This document shows positions 50,842 through 58,338 of a DNA stretch of 64,000 bases, in pieces. The stretch is from a virus. The stretch spans positions 1-64,000 of IMG/VR virus record IMGVR_UViG_3300017963_000025. One strand, written 5' to 3'. Made by a program: the position numbers and the translations under genes. Within the stretch, counting starts at the first letter, position 1; every line of letters begins with the position of its first letter. Below the pieces are notes generated by a model, which did not search any database, was not told the DNA's origin, and saw only the letters and a list, made by a program, of their open reading frames with translations.

Positions 50842-51297
50842 ATGAAGTATGACAAAGAATTGTTTCGTGCGGCAATCGCCATTGCCAGGGACCGCAAAAT
50901 CAATGATTATACGCACATCAAACTGATTTATGATAATTTGCATGATACATTCAAAGGAACATCCGAACAGTCTCAACGCACAACGGATAAAACAGATGGT
51001 ATACCGAAACTACCGACAGATATCAATCCGATCATTGTCGTTCGAAGAACTGCTAATTTTGATAATGCCTGTGACACGGCAAACCGATTAGTGGCAGAAT
51101 TACTAAAACGTGATGGGGGCGGGGATTATGATGCTATGCCGGAGTTTGATAGTGTGTGGCATGCCCTCCGTATTTCACTGGTAACATATTATATGTATAC
51201 CCATATAACCCGCCTTATTCATGTTTACGAGTTTGAGGTATCCGTAACCTGTCAGAAGAAAGATGATGTTTATGTGAAAGAATTAGCGGAAACTTAA
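50842..51297 (+). CDS. Protein of unknown function
   Basis: The 151-residue protein follows CGGAGG. It begins with a helix (FRAAIAIARDRKINDYTHIKLIYDNL), as in small DNA-binding proteins, and ends with mixed strands. No family is recognised. Confidence 0.6.
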   Translation: MKYDKELFRAAIAIARDRKINDYTHIKLIYDNLHDTFKGTSEQSQRTTDKTDGIPKLPTDINPIIVVRRTANFDNACDTANRLVAELLKRDGGGDYDAMPEFDSVWHALRISLVTYYMYTHITRLIHVYEFEVSVTCQKKDDVYVKELAET

Positions 51298-51373
51298 CAT
51301 CGCAGTAAAGATTGAATCCCGGTTATATTTTATATTCATCACGCAAAATACATCCAAATGAAAGAGGTGTAAC

Positions 51374-51610
51374 ATGGAAATAAAACCACTGGTAAGAGGT
51401 TGTTATGATGTTCAAAAACTGCGCATCCAATTTGGAAACCGGATATGCACCGCGTTCAAGACCAAAATTGGAATCAAACCGCGGAGGCAAACGACAACCA
51501 TTAGCGTCATTAATTATAAGACAACCAAAGAAGTAAATAAAGAGATGATGGCGGCAGAGACATTGAACAATAACAATAGAAGGAGGGAATGGGAAAATGA
51601 CCAAATTTGA
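51374..51610 (+). CDS. Short protein of unknown function, possibly truncated
   Basis: The 78-residue protein follows AAAGAGGTG. Its start (MEIKPLVRGCYDVQKLRIQFGNRICTAFKTKIG) looks like the N-terminal part of a longer phage protein type, so the gene may be a truncated version. The next gene overlaps its end. Confidence 0.45.
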   Translation: MEIKPLVRGCYDVQKLRIQFGNRICTAFKTKIGIKPRRQTTTISVINYKTTKEVNKEMMAAETLNNNNRRREWENDQI

Positions 51611-51767
51611 AGCGGATACCAAGATGCGGGATATTGTTCTGGAAACCCGCAGGGATGTGGAGTCCATAAAGTTCTACAGAGAAAACGGTCATACGGCGGC
51701 ATGTGCCAAACGTATGGTATTTGAAGGAAAAAACTGTAATTGTGGTGTTAAGGAAAAAACGGAATAA
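51597..51767 (+). CDS. Small 56-residue protein with Cys
   Basis: ATG follows AAGGAGGGAATGG. The product (MTKFEADTKMRDIVLETRRDV...) ends with a CNCG element. Palindrome copy 16 lies three bases beyond its stop. Confidence 0.5.
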   Translation: MTKFEADTKMRDIVLETRRDVESIKFYRENGHTAACAKRMVFEGKNCNCGVKEKTE

Positions 51768-51770
51768 CCG

Positions 51771-51788
51771 TCCGCAAACGTTTGCGGA
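51771..51788. repeat. 18-bp palindrome copy 16 (exact)
   Basis: This exact copy stands between a stop codon and the ribosome binding site of the 51812 gene. Confidence 0.95.
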
Positions 51789-51811
51789 TGAAAAAAGGGA
51801 GGAAACAAATT

Positions 51812-52159
51812 ATGAAACTGATCAACCTGACTCCGCATCCGGTGGTTATTATTGGTGATGATGCTGAAATTGCTATTGAAATCCCACCAGAAAAGAAATC
51901 GGCACGACTGGCGGAGAGCACGGTGCCATTGTCCCCCGTTGAATGCGACGGCGTAACGATTCCGATGCTAAAAAAGACTTATGTGACAGCGGAAAATTTA
52001 CCAGATGAACAACCCGACACACGGTATATTGTATCCGTGCTGGTGTTGCTGGCCCTAAGGGATATCCGCCATGATTTGGTCTGCCCGGATACCGGCCCAG
52101 GTAGCGTGGTTCGGGATGCGGACGGGAATATTATCGGTATCAGACGGTTGCAAAAATAG
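51812..52159 (+). CDS. INLTPH-type phage protein
   Basis: The 115-residue protein begins MKLINLTPHPVVI, the signature of a widespread small phage protein family of unknown role. It has an acidic beta-rich body with a DTRYIVSVLVLLALRD strand. A GGGAGG site precedes it. Confidence 0.65.
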   Translation: MKLINLTPHPVVIIGDDAEIAIEIPPEKKSARLAESTVPLSPVECDGVTIPMLKKTYVTAENLPDEQPDTRYIVSVLVLLALRDIRHDLVCPDTGPGSVVRDADGNIIGIRRLQK

Positions 52160-52167
52160 GGAGAAAC

Positions 52168-52386
52168 ATGTTCAAAATCACCCGACTCACCAAAAATCTG
52201 GAGATTACCGCGAGGATTGTCAAAGCTTATGCCAAATCATTGGGCGGAGGGTGTGACATAGACCTGACAGACAAGGACAATCCCATATTTTTGGGCGGGG
52301 ATCATGTGTTGGAAGACGCCTGTTACAAAGAGGCGTTGAAACATATTTCACAACAAAACATGGAGGAAGAAGATGAACACCTATGA
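52168..52386 (+). CDS. Small protein of unknown function
   Basis: The 72-residue protein begins eight bases after the previous stop. It is mixed, with a C-terminal helix. The next gene overlaps its end. Confidence 0.5.
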   Translation: MFKITRLTKNLEITARIVKAYAKSLGGGCDIDLTDKDNPIFLGGDHVLEDACYKEALKHISQQNMEEEDEHL

Positions 52387-52543
52387 ATACGAATTACGCA
52401 GATTGAAGCATTATACGAAACCAAAAGAGGACCGGGAAAAATTGGAATATCCGGTAACGGGGGGTGACTCGGAATATAAATGGGTATGTTCCCTATGTGG
52501 CAATTTACATACGCCAAACACCCCATGCCAATGTACAAGATAA
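52373..52543 (+). CDS. Zinc-ribbon protein (56 residues)
   Basis: ATG follows GGAGGAAG. The product has CSLCG and a CQC element. It overlaps the previous gene. Confidence 0.5.
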   Translation: MNTYEYELRRLKHYTKPKEDREKLEYPVTGGDSEYKWVCSLCGNLHTPNTPCQCTR

Positions 52544-52556
52544 ATGGGAGGGTACA

Positions 52557-52628
52557 ATGACTACACGATGTTCGACATATAAGAAAATTATTGTCATACG
52601 TCGCCGTACTTTGAACGGAAGATTTTAA
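52557..52628 (+). CDS. Possible 23-residue peptide
   Basis: A GGGAGGG site precedes an ATG frame of 23 codons rich in Arg. It may be a leader peptide or non-coding. Confidence 0.3.
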   Translation: MTTRCSTYKKIIVIRRRTLNGRF

Positions 52629-52655
52629 TGAATAATTTATTAAGAGGAGGAAACC

Positions 52656-52847
52656 ATGTTTGAATTTTTGAAACCGCTGAATTGTTGTTCCCGATGTATC
52701 GGGGAAAGTACGTCTGACAATTGCGACGGGTGTCTTGGCACACCGTGCGGACTTTGCTATTGGTGCAAAAAGACCAAAAATGAAACGATTGATTTGTCAT
52801 CGGTTACGGATGACAAGCATTCCTACCAACCCAAAAAACCGGAGTAA
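52656..52847 (+). CDS. Cys-rich protein, paralogue of the 60132 gene
   Basis: The 63-residue protein has Cys at CCSRC, CDGC, CGLCYWCKK. The same spacing occurs in the protein at 60132 (CCTEC, CEEC, CQNCIYCRS), so the two are paralogues. A double zinc site is likely. Confidence 0.65.
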   Translation: MFEFLKPLNCCSRCIGESTSDNCDGCLGTPCGLCYWCKKTKNETIDLSSVTDDKHSYQPKKPE

Positions 52848-52851
52848 CCAC

Positions 52852-53031
52852 ATGCCTAAAAAGTGGCCGATATGGAAGACGAAAAGTGAGAAAGTAGTAA
52901 TCAAAAAAAAGACTTCTTCCGGAAATACGTGTCAGACCAAATGCCCGTTGTGCGGGCATTTACAGAAAATTAGTATTACCAATTGGACATGCAAGAAATG
53001 CCATGGAAACATGGTGCCAAACGGAGGTTAG
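52852..53031 (+). CDS. Small zinc-ribbon protein
   Basis: The 59-residue product has CPLCG and CKKCH pairs at its C-terminus and a basic N-terminus, as in small nucleic-acid-binding proteins. It starts five bases after the preceding stop. Confidence 0.55.
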   Translation: MPKKWPIWKTKSEKVVIKKKTSSGNTCQTKCPLCGHLQKISITNWTCKKCHGNMVPNGG

Positions 53032-53032
53032 T

Positions 53033-53284
53033 ATGGAAAAAAAGAAAAAAACAATTCCACATACCCAGGGGATGCACAAGTTTGTCTGCGTGGTGTGTAA
53101 AACCGAGTTCAGTACCAAAAATACCCGTTGGCGGGGGGTCACCACGCACGGCCCCGGCGAGAATGACAAGATTTATCATATCTGTGAGGATTGCCGGGGT
53201 CCGCTTGACGAACTAATTGAAAACGGATTTGTAAAGAAGTGTAACTGCTGGGAGTGGCGGTGCCGGAGGGATCATGGGGAATAG
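53033..53284 (+). CDS. Zinc-ribbon protein
   Basis: The 83-residue protein has CVVCKTEF, CEDCRG and CNCWEWRC, a metal-binding pattern. ATG follows GGAGG. It is coupled to the next gene. Confidence 0.6.
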   Translation: MEKKKKTIPHTQGMHKFVCVVCKTEFSTKNTRWRGVTTHGPGENDKIYHICEDCRGPLDELIENGFVKKCNCWEWRCRRDHGE

Positions 53285-53483
53285 CAGATTATATCAAGTA
53301 AAGTTTGCCGGACAGGAAGATACGTTCGTTGCCGATGCGGACGAAATGGACATCACCGGCAACGGGGATCTGGTGTTGTTCAGCGGGAAGCGGGCGTGGC
53401 TTGCCGTCGCCAAAGGTGCGTGGGTGTGGTGCAAGCGAACGGACGAATCCCCGGAGAAAAAGAAACGGAAGTGGTCACTATAA
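53274..53483 (+). CDS. Small beta-rich protein
   Basis: The 69-residue product (YQVKFAGQEDTFVADADEMDITGNGDLVLFSGKRAWLAVAKGAWVW) has the strand pattern of a small phage beta barrel. It overlaps the previous gene. Confidence 0.55.
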   Translation: MGNSRLYQVKFAGQEDTFVADADEMDITGNGDLVLFSGKRAWLAVAKGAWVWCKRTDESPEKKKRKWSL

Positions 53484-53587
53484 ATAACGAGCGGGTTTGG
53501 GCGTAGACGCGGATCGATAGGAAACCATGCCATGGCGGCTTGCCGAGCGACAGGTGAAATAACTGTGAACAGAAAGAGAGGTGCGGT

Positions 53588-53803
53588 ATGAAATGGAAAA
53601 CATTTAGTGTGAGGGATATCCATACCCTGTGTCGTTTTCAAAAACAGGCAAGTGATGAAAATCGGATATTTGTGTCATCCACGAAAACGAACGGGTTCGT
53701 TTTCCACGTCGGTGATGACGATAGCAGTTTTTCGTTTCGTTCGGAGGTGGAGACAGACATTCGGTACGGAAACGCGAAAGAGAGAAAGGGAGGTGTCGGA
53801 TGA
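53588..53803 (+). CDS. Small protein of unknown function
   Basis: The 71-residue protein follows AGAGAGGTG. It precedes and overlaps the HicB-like gene by four bases. Confidence 0.5.
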   Translation: MKWKTFSVRDIHTLCRFQKQASDENRIFVSSTKTNGFVFHVGDDDSSFSFRSEVETDIRYGNAKERKGGVG

Positions 53804-54048
53804 AAAATTACACAGCGGTATTAAATTTTGAAAAAAAAGGCGTATCCTTGGAATTTGCGGACTTTCCGGGATGTGCGTTGGTGGGAAACAATGCGAATTG
53901 GGTAAAAGAAAACGCACCCTCCACATTGGCAGAGCATGTATGGCGGATGAGAAGCAGCGGGCATTATATACCCGATCCCGCACCATACTGGAAGGTAGTA
54001 TCAGACAACACCGATGCCCACGGATTTTTTTCCGTGGTGATTGATTAA
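53800..54048 (+). CDS. HicB-like protein without a HicA partner
   Basis: The 82-residue protein matches the HicB fold: YTAVLNFEKKGVSLEFADFPGCALVG, then a helix (NAPSTLAEHVWRM) and HYIPDPAP. HicB is normally an antitoxin with a DNA-binding tail, but none is present here and no HicA toxin is adjacent. It may be a stand-alone regulator. Confidence 0.6.
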   Translation: MKNYTAVLNFEKKGVSLEFADFPGCALVGNNANWVKENAPSTLAEHVWRMRSSGHYIPDPAPYWKVVSDNTDAHGFFSVVID

Positions 54049-54060
54049 TCAGGAGGTCGT

Positions 54061-54294
54061 ATGGGAACATTATATCCGAAAGATGCAATTGACCAATTGG
54101 TTTCGTACCCGACACAATCAAACCGGAATGTTCTTCTTTCCGTTATTCGGTGTTACTTGTCCGACGTGCGTGAAGCATATGAGGAATATGTGGAAAAAAT
54201 TTCGAGCATTCCTCCGGATTTGAGGCCGAGTTTGCAAGAAATTATCGACGAATACGAATATGCGCAGATGATCTGTGAAGACTATGGGGGATAA
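54061..54294 (+). CDS. Helical protein of unknown function
   Basis: The 77-residue protein follows AGGAGGTC. It is helical and acidic at the end (LQEIIDEYEYAQMICEDYGG). No family is recognised. Confidence 0.55.
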   Translation: MGTLYPKDAIDQLVSYPTQSNRNVLLSVIRCYLSDVREAYEEYVEKISSIPPDLRPSLQEIIDEYEYAQMICEDYGG

Positions 54295-54295
54295 T

Positions 54296-54466
54296 ATGAT
54301 TCCGGTGGTGAAACCAAAAAAACTGTACTGTGAAAAGTGCGGGGTGCCGAAGCCGGAGCATCCGAACGACAATGGGTGGATGATGTCCTTTGTCCGTGTG
54401 CTGTGTCCGCATTGTCGCAACACGGACAAGGAGGATTCCACCTATCCGGATCGGGATAAACCATAG
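54296..54466 (+). CDS. Zinc-ribbon protein
   Basis: The 56-residue protein has CEKCG and CPHCR pairs. It starts one base after the previous stop. It ends just before the terminator at 54473. Confidence 0.55.
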   Translation: MIPVVKPKKLYCEKCGVPKPEHPNDNGWMMSFVRVLCPHCRNTDKEDSTYPDRDKP

Positions 54467-54472
54467 CAAGTC

Positions 54473-54501
54473 AAACCGGTCCTCTTCGGGCCGGTTTTTT
54501 T
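54473..54501 (+). terminator. Rho-independent terminator
   Basis: AAACCGGTCC and GGGCCGGTTT pair with a TCTTC loop and a run of T. It ends the preceding operon. Confidence 0.8.
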
Positions 54502-54503
54502 AT

Positions 54504-54533
54504 TTGACAAATCCCCGCTTCCTTTTGTATGTT
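54504..54533 (+). promoter_or_regulatory. Ferritin gene promoter
   Basis: TTGACA and TATGTT are 18 bp apart, immediately after the terminator. The ferritin gene therefore has its own transcription unit. Confidence 0.65.
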
Positions 54534-54573
54534 GGAAATAATTCCATACCAAACATACGGGAGGACAACCCAC

Positions 54574-55089
54574 ATGAAAAAAGAATTCCTTGACGCAATG
54601 AATGTCCATATGCTGGCAGAATTGCAATCATCCTATGTGTATATGTCCATGGCAGCATGGTTGGATTTTTCCAACCGTCCGGGGATGGCGAAATGGATGA
54701 TGAAACAGGCTGCGGAGGAGCACGAACACGCGCTCATGTTCTACCGGCATATTACTGACCGGGGCGGACGGGCCGTATGGCCAAACTTGCCCCAATTGAA
54801 AATCAATTGGAAAAACTGTACGGAGCTGTGGACCGACACATACAACCACGAAAAGGAGATTACCCAAAAAATCCAAAATCTGTTGGCACTGGCCCGAAAG
54901 AGCGGGGAACACCCCTCCGAATATTTCCTCATCGAATTTTTGGCGGAACAAATCGAGGAGGAAAAGATGACGCATGATATCCTGATGAAGATCAAATCTG
55001 TGGAGGGGGACGCATCCGGTATGATCTTTATGGATGACAAATTGGGAAAACGATCTGGGACCGAACCAATGCCAAAATTGGCCGACTGA
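54574..55089 (+). CDS. Ferritin
   Basis: The 171-residue protein matches bacterial non-haem ferritins end to end. Ferroxidase ligands are in place: E16 in LAELQSSYVYMSMA, E49 and H52 in AAEEHEHALMFY, a HEKEIT helix and a final FLAEQIEEEKM. It stores iron and detoxifies iron-driven radicals by oxidising Fe(II). The C-terminus has a short Gly/Thr-rich tail. A GGGAGG site precedes the ATG. Ferritin genes are rare in phages; the gene has its own promoter and terminator, as expected for a moron. Confidence 0.92.
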   Translation: MKKEFLDAMNVHMLAELQSSYVYMSMAAWLDFSNRPGMAKWMMKQAAEEHEHALMFYRHITDRGGRAVWPNLPQLKINWKNCTELWTDTYNHEKEITQKIQNLLALARKSGEHPSEYFLIEFLAEQIEEEKMTHDILMKIKSVEGDASGMIFMDDKLGKRSGTEPMPKLAD

Positions 55090-55107
55090 TACCCAAAAAA
55101 TCGAATA

Positions 55108-55125
55108 TCCGCAACCGTTTGCGGA
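55108..55125. repeat. 18-bp palindrome copy 17 (one mismatch)
   Basis: TCCGCAACCGTTTGCGGA differs at one base. It lies 19 bases beyond the ferritin stop. Confidence 0.8.
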
Positions 55126-55281
55126 GTTGGTTGGTGTGCCACGGTGCAAAATTGACGTCTATTTTTCATCCTGTCATAGTATCCTTATCTGCTAACGTGA
55201 TCACAATGGCCATGTGACAAACGATGATAAGGGGGAATCATTCCAATGGAAGAAAATCATAACTATGACAAGGAGAATACC

Positions 55282-55899
55282 ATGCAAAACAACAGTGGCG
55301 TAGGATTCACGGATGCGGGGGTGTTGGCGCTTTTGGCGGATACCGCGAGAGCCGGGAGAGGCGGAGGCTATTGGGGCGGAGAGGGTTACGGACCGGGAGG
55401 TTACGGACCGTTTTCGTCTCCGAGTTCTACCGCCGTCCGACTGGAACGGAATGCCAAAGCAACCGAGGATGAGGCGGATTGTACCCGTCAATTGTTCGGA
55501 CAGGCATTCTCGTCAATTCGGGATGCTTTTGAAAATCAGACGCGTTCCGGTCAGTTCAACGATCTGTGCCAAAGAATTTCTCAGAATGATGTACGGGTTA
55601 CGGACAACCAATTCCGTGCGGAGCTGCGAAATTCGGACAGAATCGCGGCACTACAACAAATGGTCAATGATTTTCGTGCCGAAGCTGCAAAGTGCTGTTG
55701 CGACAACAGATTAGAACTGTGTCAGGTCGAAAGCCGGTTGTCTGCAAAGATGGAAGCACTGTCCAAAGAAAGCGTATTGCGTGATCTGAACCGGGCCGAA
55801 CGGCAGTTGCAGACGCAGACAATTATTAGCACCTGTGGCTGCGGGTGCCAGGGCGGTGTCCGGCCATGCCCGCCCCATCCGCATCCACACCCTCACTAG
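55282..55899 (+). CDS. Protein with Gly/Tyr-rich start and coiled middle
   Basis: ATG at 55282 follows AAGGAG; an ATG at 55246 is possible. The 205-residue protein has a Gly/Tyr-rich segment (GRGGGYWGGEGYGPGGYGP), a long helical region, a CCCDN element and a terminal Cys/Pro/His stretch (CGCGCQGG, then HPHPHPH). It looks like a metal-binding structural or scaffold-like protein; no function is assigned. Confidence 0.55.
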   Translation: MQNNSGVGFTDAGVLALLADTARAGRGGGYWGGEGYGPGGYGPFSSPSSTAVRLERNAKATEDEADCTRQLFGQAFSSIRDAFENQTRSGQFNDLCQRISQNDVRVTDNQFRAELRNSDRIAALQQMVNDFRAEAAKCCCDNRLELCQVESRLSAKMEALSKESVLRDLNRAERQLQTQTIISTCGCGCQGGVRPCPPHPHPHPH

Positions 55900-56303
55900 G
55901 CCCCGGACATCCGTGTCCCGAAGGTATTCTGGCGTTGTATGAGGAATTTCTTCAACGCCAGAAACAGGCGCAGGGCCAGGGGCAGTTCAGCGATGATGAT
56001 GTGAACATTAACATCAATGTGGACCAAACCGCCGACGCAACCGGCGGTGAGGGAGGTTCGGGGCAGAACGACAACGGGGATAGAAAAGTTGAAATCTGCC
56101 ACGACGGGCAAACACTCGAAGTATCTGTAAACGCATTACCCGCACATTATGGTCACGGCGATACATTGGGGCCATGCCCCCCGGTGATTGACGCGGGGGT
56201 CACCACGGCAACACCGCCAACGGAAGCAAAGACAAACGGATCATCTGGCCTTCCCAACGGGATTGGGCTGAAAAACGGAAACGGTACTACGCCGGACGCA
56301 TAA
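55866..56303 (+). CDS. Low-complexity protein overlapping the previous gene
   Basis: The 145-residue frame starts at ATG inside the previous gene. It is Gly, Gln, Asp and Pro rich (QAQGQGQFSDDDVNININVDQTADATGG). The segment EEFLQRQKQAQ is helical. It may be a disordered structural protein. Confidence 0.45.
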   Translation: MPAPSASTPSLGPGHPCPEGILALYEEFLQRQKQAQGQGQFSDDDVNININVDQTADATGGEGGSGQNDNGDRKVEICHDGQTLEVSVNALPAHYGHGDTLGPCPPVIDAGVTTATPPTEAKTNGSSGLPNGIGLKNGNGTTPDA

Positions 56304-56328
56304 ACGCGGGACGGCATGACAATTATCG

Positions 56329-56372
56329 GGCGGATATTCCGATTTAAAATCGGGGTGTCCGCCTTTTGTTTT
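56329..56372 (+). terminator. Rho-independent terminator
   Basis: GGCGGA...TCCGCC with inner ATTCCGATT/AATCGGGGT pairs forms a long stem, followed by TTTTGTTTTT. Confidence 0.7.
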
Positions 56373-56386
56373 TGGTCGAACGATAC

Positions 56387-56415
56387 TTGACAATTGCCCT
56401 ATAGGGTGTTAGTAT
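56387..56415 (+). promoter_or_regulatory. Promoter of the shared-spacer family
   Basis: TTGACA and TAGTAT lie 17 bp apart; the spacer ATTGCCCTATAGGGTGT holds a perfect CCCTATAGGG. A TATAAT also overlaps at a 20-bp spacing. Confidence 0.75.
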
Positions 56416-56431
56416 AATGGGAGCTGACAGG

Positions 56432-56986
56432 GTGACAACAGATGAACAGGTCAGGAGAGGATTGAAAAAAATGCGGGTGGGCAATGCCTACCGGGTAAAA
56501 TTACCGGATGATTTGTCCGCTGATGAACTGAATGAATTGAATATTGTGCGCGGGGATAGTATTGTGGTTCATGTGGTGGCCCATGTGGAGTGTCAACTTG
56601 TGGTACGCTATTGGCTGAAACAACGGCGGGTATGGCGGTATTCGGTGGAATCTCCCGCACTGTTCTTGTCAGATGACATTGCATGGGTGTCGAAAGCCAC
56701 GGATATCCGACGATGTGCCAAACCAAGGTTTGGTTACGGGCCGTGCGGGTTCAGAAAAGAGGCCGAATGGCGGATATTATTGGTTATTTGGCAAATGTAT
56801 AGGGATAAAATCCCGTCCGGGAAGATTGCCGATGCGCTCAATCATGCGGGATACCGGGATAGCCGATCCAAATCCGTATCCGGGTTATGGACATCGTCCC
56901 GTGTCAATCGGATGATTCGCGCCATCAAAACGGACGGATGTTACAATGAAATCAAAACAGGAGGGAATAATAATGTGGCCGTTTAA
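56432..56986 (+). CDS. Protein with recombinase-like C-terminal domain
   Basis: GTG at 56432 is used because an ATG at 56417 lies inside the -10 box. The 184-residue protein has a beta-rich N-terminal half and a C-terminal part (EAEWRILLVIWQMYRDKIPSGKIADALNHAGYRDS...LWTSSRVNRMI) that resembles the DNA-binding recombinase domain of serine recombinases. The catalytic N-terminal domain of such enzymes is absent. Confidence 0.5.
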   Translation: MTTDEQVRRGLKKMRVGNAYRVKLPDDLSADELNELNIVRGDSIVVHVVAHVECQLVVRYWLKQRRVWRYSVESPALFLSDDIAWVSKATDIRRCAKPRFGYGPCGFRKEAEWRILLVIWQMYRDKIPSGKIADALNHAGYRDSRSKSVSGLWTSSRVNRMIRAIKTDGCYNEIKTGGNNNVAV

Positions 56987-57194
56987 AAAAGCCGGAAGCA
57001 ACCGTCCAACAGACCAGATGGAGGACCGCATCAGGGAACTGTATGCGATCAAAGCGGAACGCGGGCATTTGACAAAATCGGAACAAGCTGAATTCGACAC
57101 ATTGGAAACCGCATGGTTTAACAAAAACCAAGAAAAACTACGGTCTATGGCCGAACGTCCGTGCTACAAAATAAACTTGACAAATTCCGAATAA
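56973..57194 (+). CDS. Small helical protein
   Basis: ATG follows AGGAGGGAATAATA inside the end of the previous gene. The 73-residue protein is helical and charged. No family is recognised. A promoter overlaps its stop. Confidence 0.5.
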   Translation: MWPFKKAGSNRPTDQMEDRIRELYAIKAERGHLTKSEQAEFDTLETAWFNKNQEKLRSMAERPCYKINLTNSE

Positions 57195-57205
57195 GGTGTT
57201 ATTCT
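57177..57205 (+). promoter_or_regulatory. Promoter of the shared-spacer family
   Basis: TTGACA and TATTCT lie 17 bp apart with the spacer AATTCCGAATAAGGTGT, close to the promoters at 35228 and 56387. Confidence 0.7.
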
Positions 57206-57245
57206 ATATTTTGATAAAATATAATTGAAGGAGGAATAACACCGC

Positions 57246-57566
57246 ATGGAAAAGCAAAGGAATATTATCGCTGTCGGCAAAATCGCAGATCAGATGGGAG
57301 TATCCGTTCGGACAGTCCGTGGATGGACGGATATACTGATTAAAAACGGACACGCACGGAGAATCGGAGGGGGTGCGGTTCGTGGCCGCTATATCTATTA
57401 TAGTACGTCAATTCCGTTCCTTCGGATACGAAACGCAATACCAATCACCGTTCGCGAAAATGCCACTTACGTAAACGGGCGTGGTTGGTATGTCGGTGAG
57501 GAAAAAATAGGAAAAAATATGAATGATGCCTATGACTACCTGATTCGGGAGGGTATCGTTCAATAA
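57246..57566 (+). CDS. HTH protein
   Basis: The 106-residue protein has a helix-turn-helix near its start (VGKIADQMGVSVRTVRGWTDILIKNG) and a Gly/Arg wing (RIGGGAVRGRYIYYS). A GAAGGAGGA site precedes it. It may regulate the lipoprotein gene that follows. Confidence 0.6.
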   Translation: MEKQRNIIAVGKIADQMGVSVRTVRGWTDILIKNGHARRIGGGAVRGRYIYYSTSIPFLRIRNAIPITVRENATYVNGRGWYVGEEKIGKNMNDAYDYLIREGIVQ

Positions 57567-57585
57567 CAAAACGGGGTATCGGAAA

Positions 57586-58107
57586 ATGAAATTAATCAGA
57601 ATTATTTTTGCGGGAATCGTGTTGTCTTTTTTCGGGTGTGACGTATTGGATGACGACGATAACGGGGAGCCGGAACCGGCAGAGGTTACGGACGTATCCG
57701 ACCGGTGGGTATCCTCCGAGTTTATCCGCGTGGCGGGAATCCGCGACTATTTGTATGCGGATATTGTGTTTTTGTCCGGCTCGAATTCCTTCCGGGGGTA
57801 CGTGGCCGAGTACTCCACCTGTGTGGAGCATACAGAGGAGGTTGCGTTTTGCATGGACAAGCGGGATGCGACGGACCCCGTGTCCGGGTTATGGTCCCCG
57901 GAAAATGACGTGGGGTATCTTACAATCAACGGGATTGATTACGCCCTGTCCAAAACTTCCGAAGACGCGTATCACATTGAGTGGGTGTTGGTATCAGAGG
58001 AAAACCGATATAATAATTGGTATGTCCTTATGTATAAACAGCTTATCACAAAAAGTTACAAGGATAATGGTCAGGATTGTCAGCATCCTGATTCATGGTA
58101 TTGCTAG
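57586..58107 (+). CDS. Predicted lipoprotein with acidic linker
   Basis: The 173-residue protein has a signal peptide with lipobox FFGC, followed by a DDDDNGEPEPAE linker and a beta-rich mature domain with Cys pairs. Phage-encoded lipoproteins often block superinfection; that role is only suggested by type. A GGGGTATCGG site precedes the ATG. Confidence 0.65.
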   Translation: MKLIRIIFAGIVLSFFGCDVLDDDDNGEPEPAEVTDVSDRWVSSEFIRVAGIRDYLYADIVFLSGSNSFRGYVAEYSTCVEHTEEVAFCMDKRDATDPVSGLWSPENDVGYLTINGIDYALSKTSEDAYHIEWVLVSEENRYNNWYVLMYKQLITKSYKDNGQDCQHPDSWYC

Positions 58108-58338
58108 TTTCCCTGCTGATGTTCCGGAGCGGAGACATTTGACCACGATTTTGACGTGGGAGTCATAGAGGCGTTTGACGGAACGGGTGACTTGTGGGTG
58201 GAATAGTAACCCTCTTAAAACCGATAACTTAGTGGGAAACCCCGGAGTGGTCACATGATACAAAATGGCCGGAATCAGCGAGAAGGATTTTGCACTATAA
58301 TATGCGCAAGAAATCAATTAATCGTCGTAGGAGACAAT

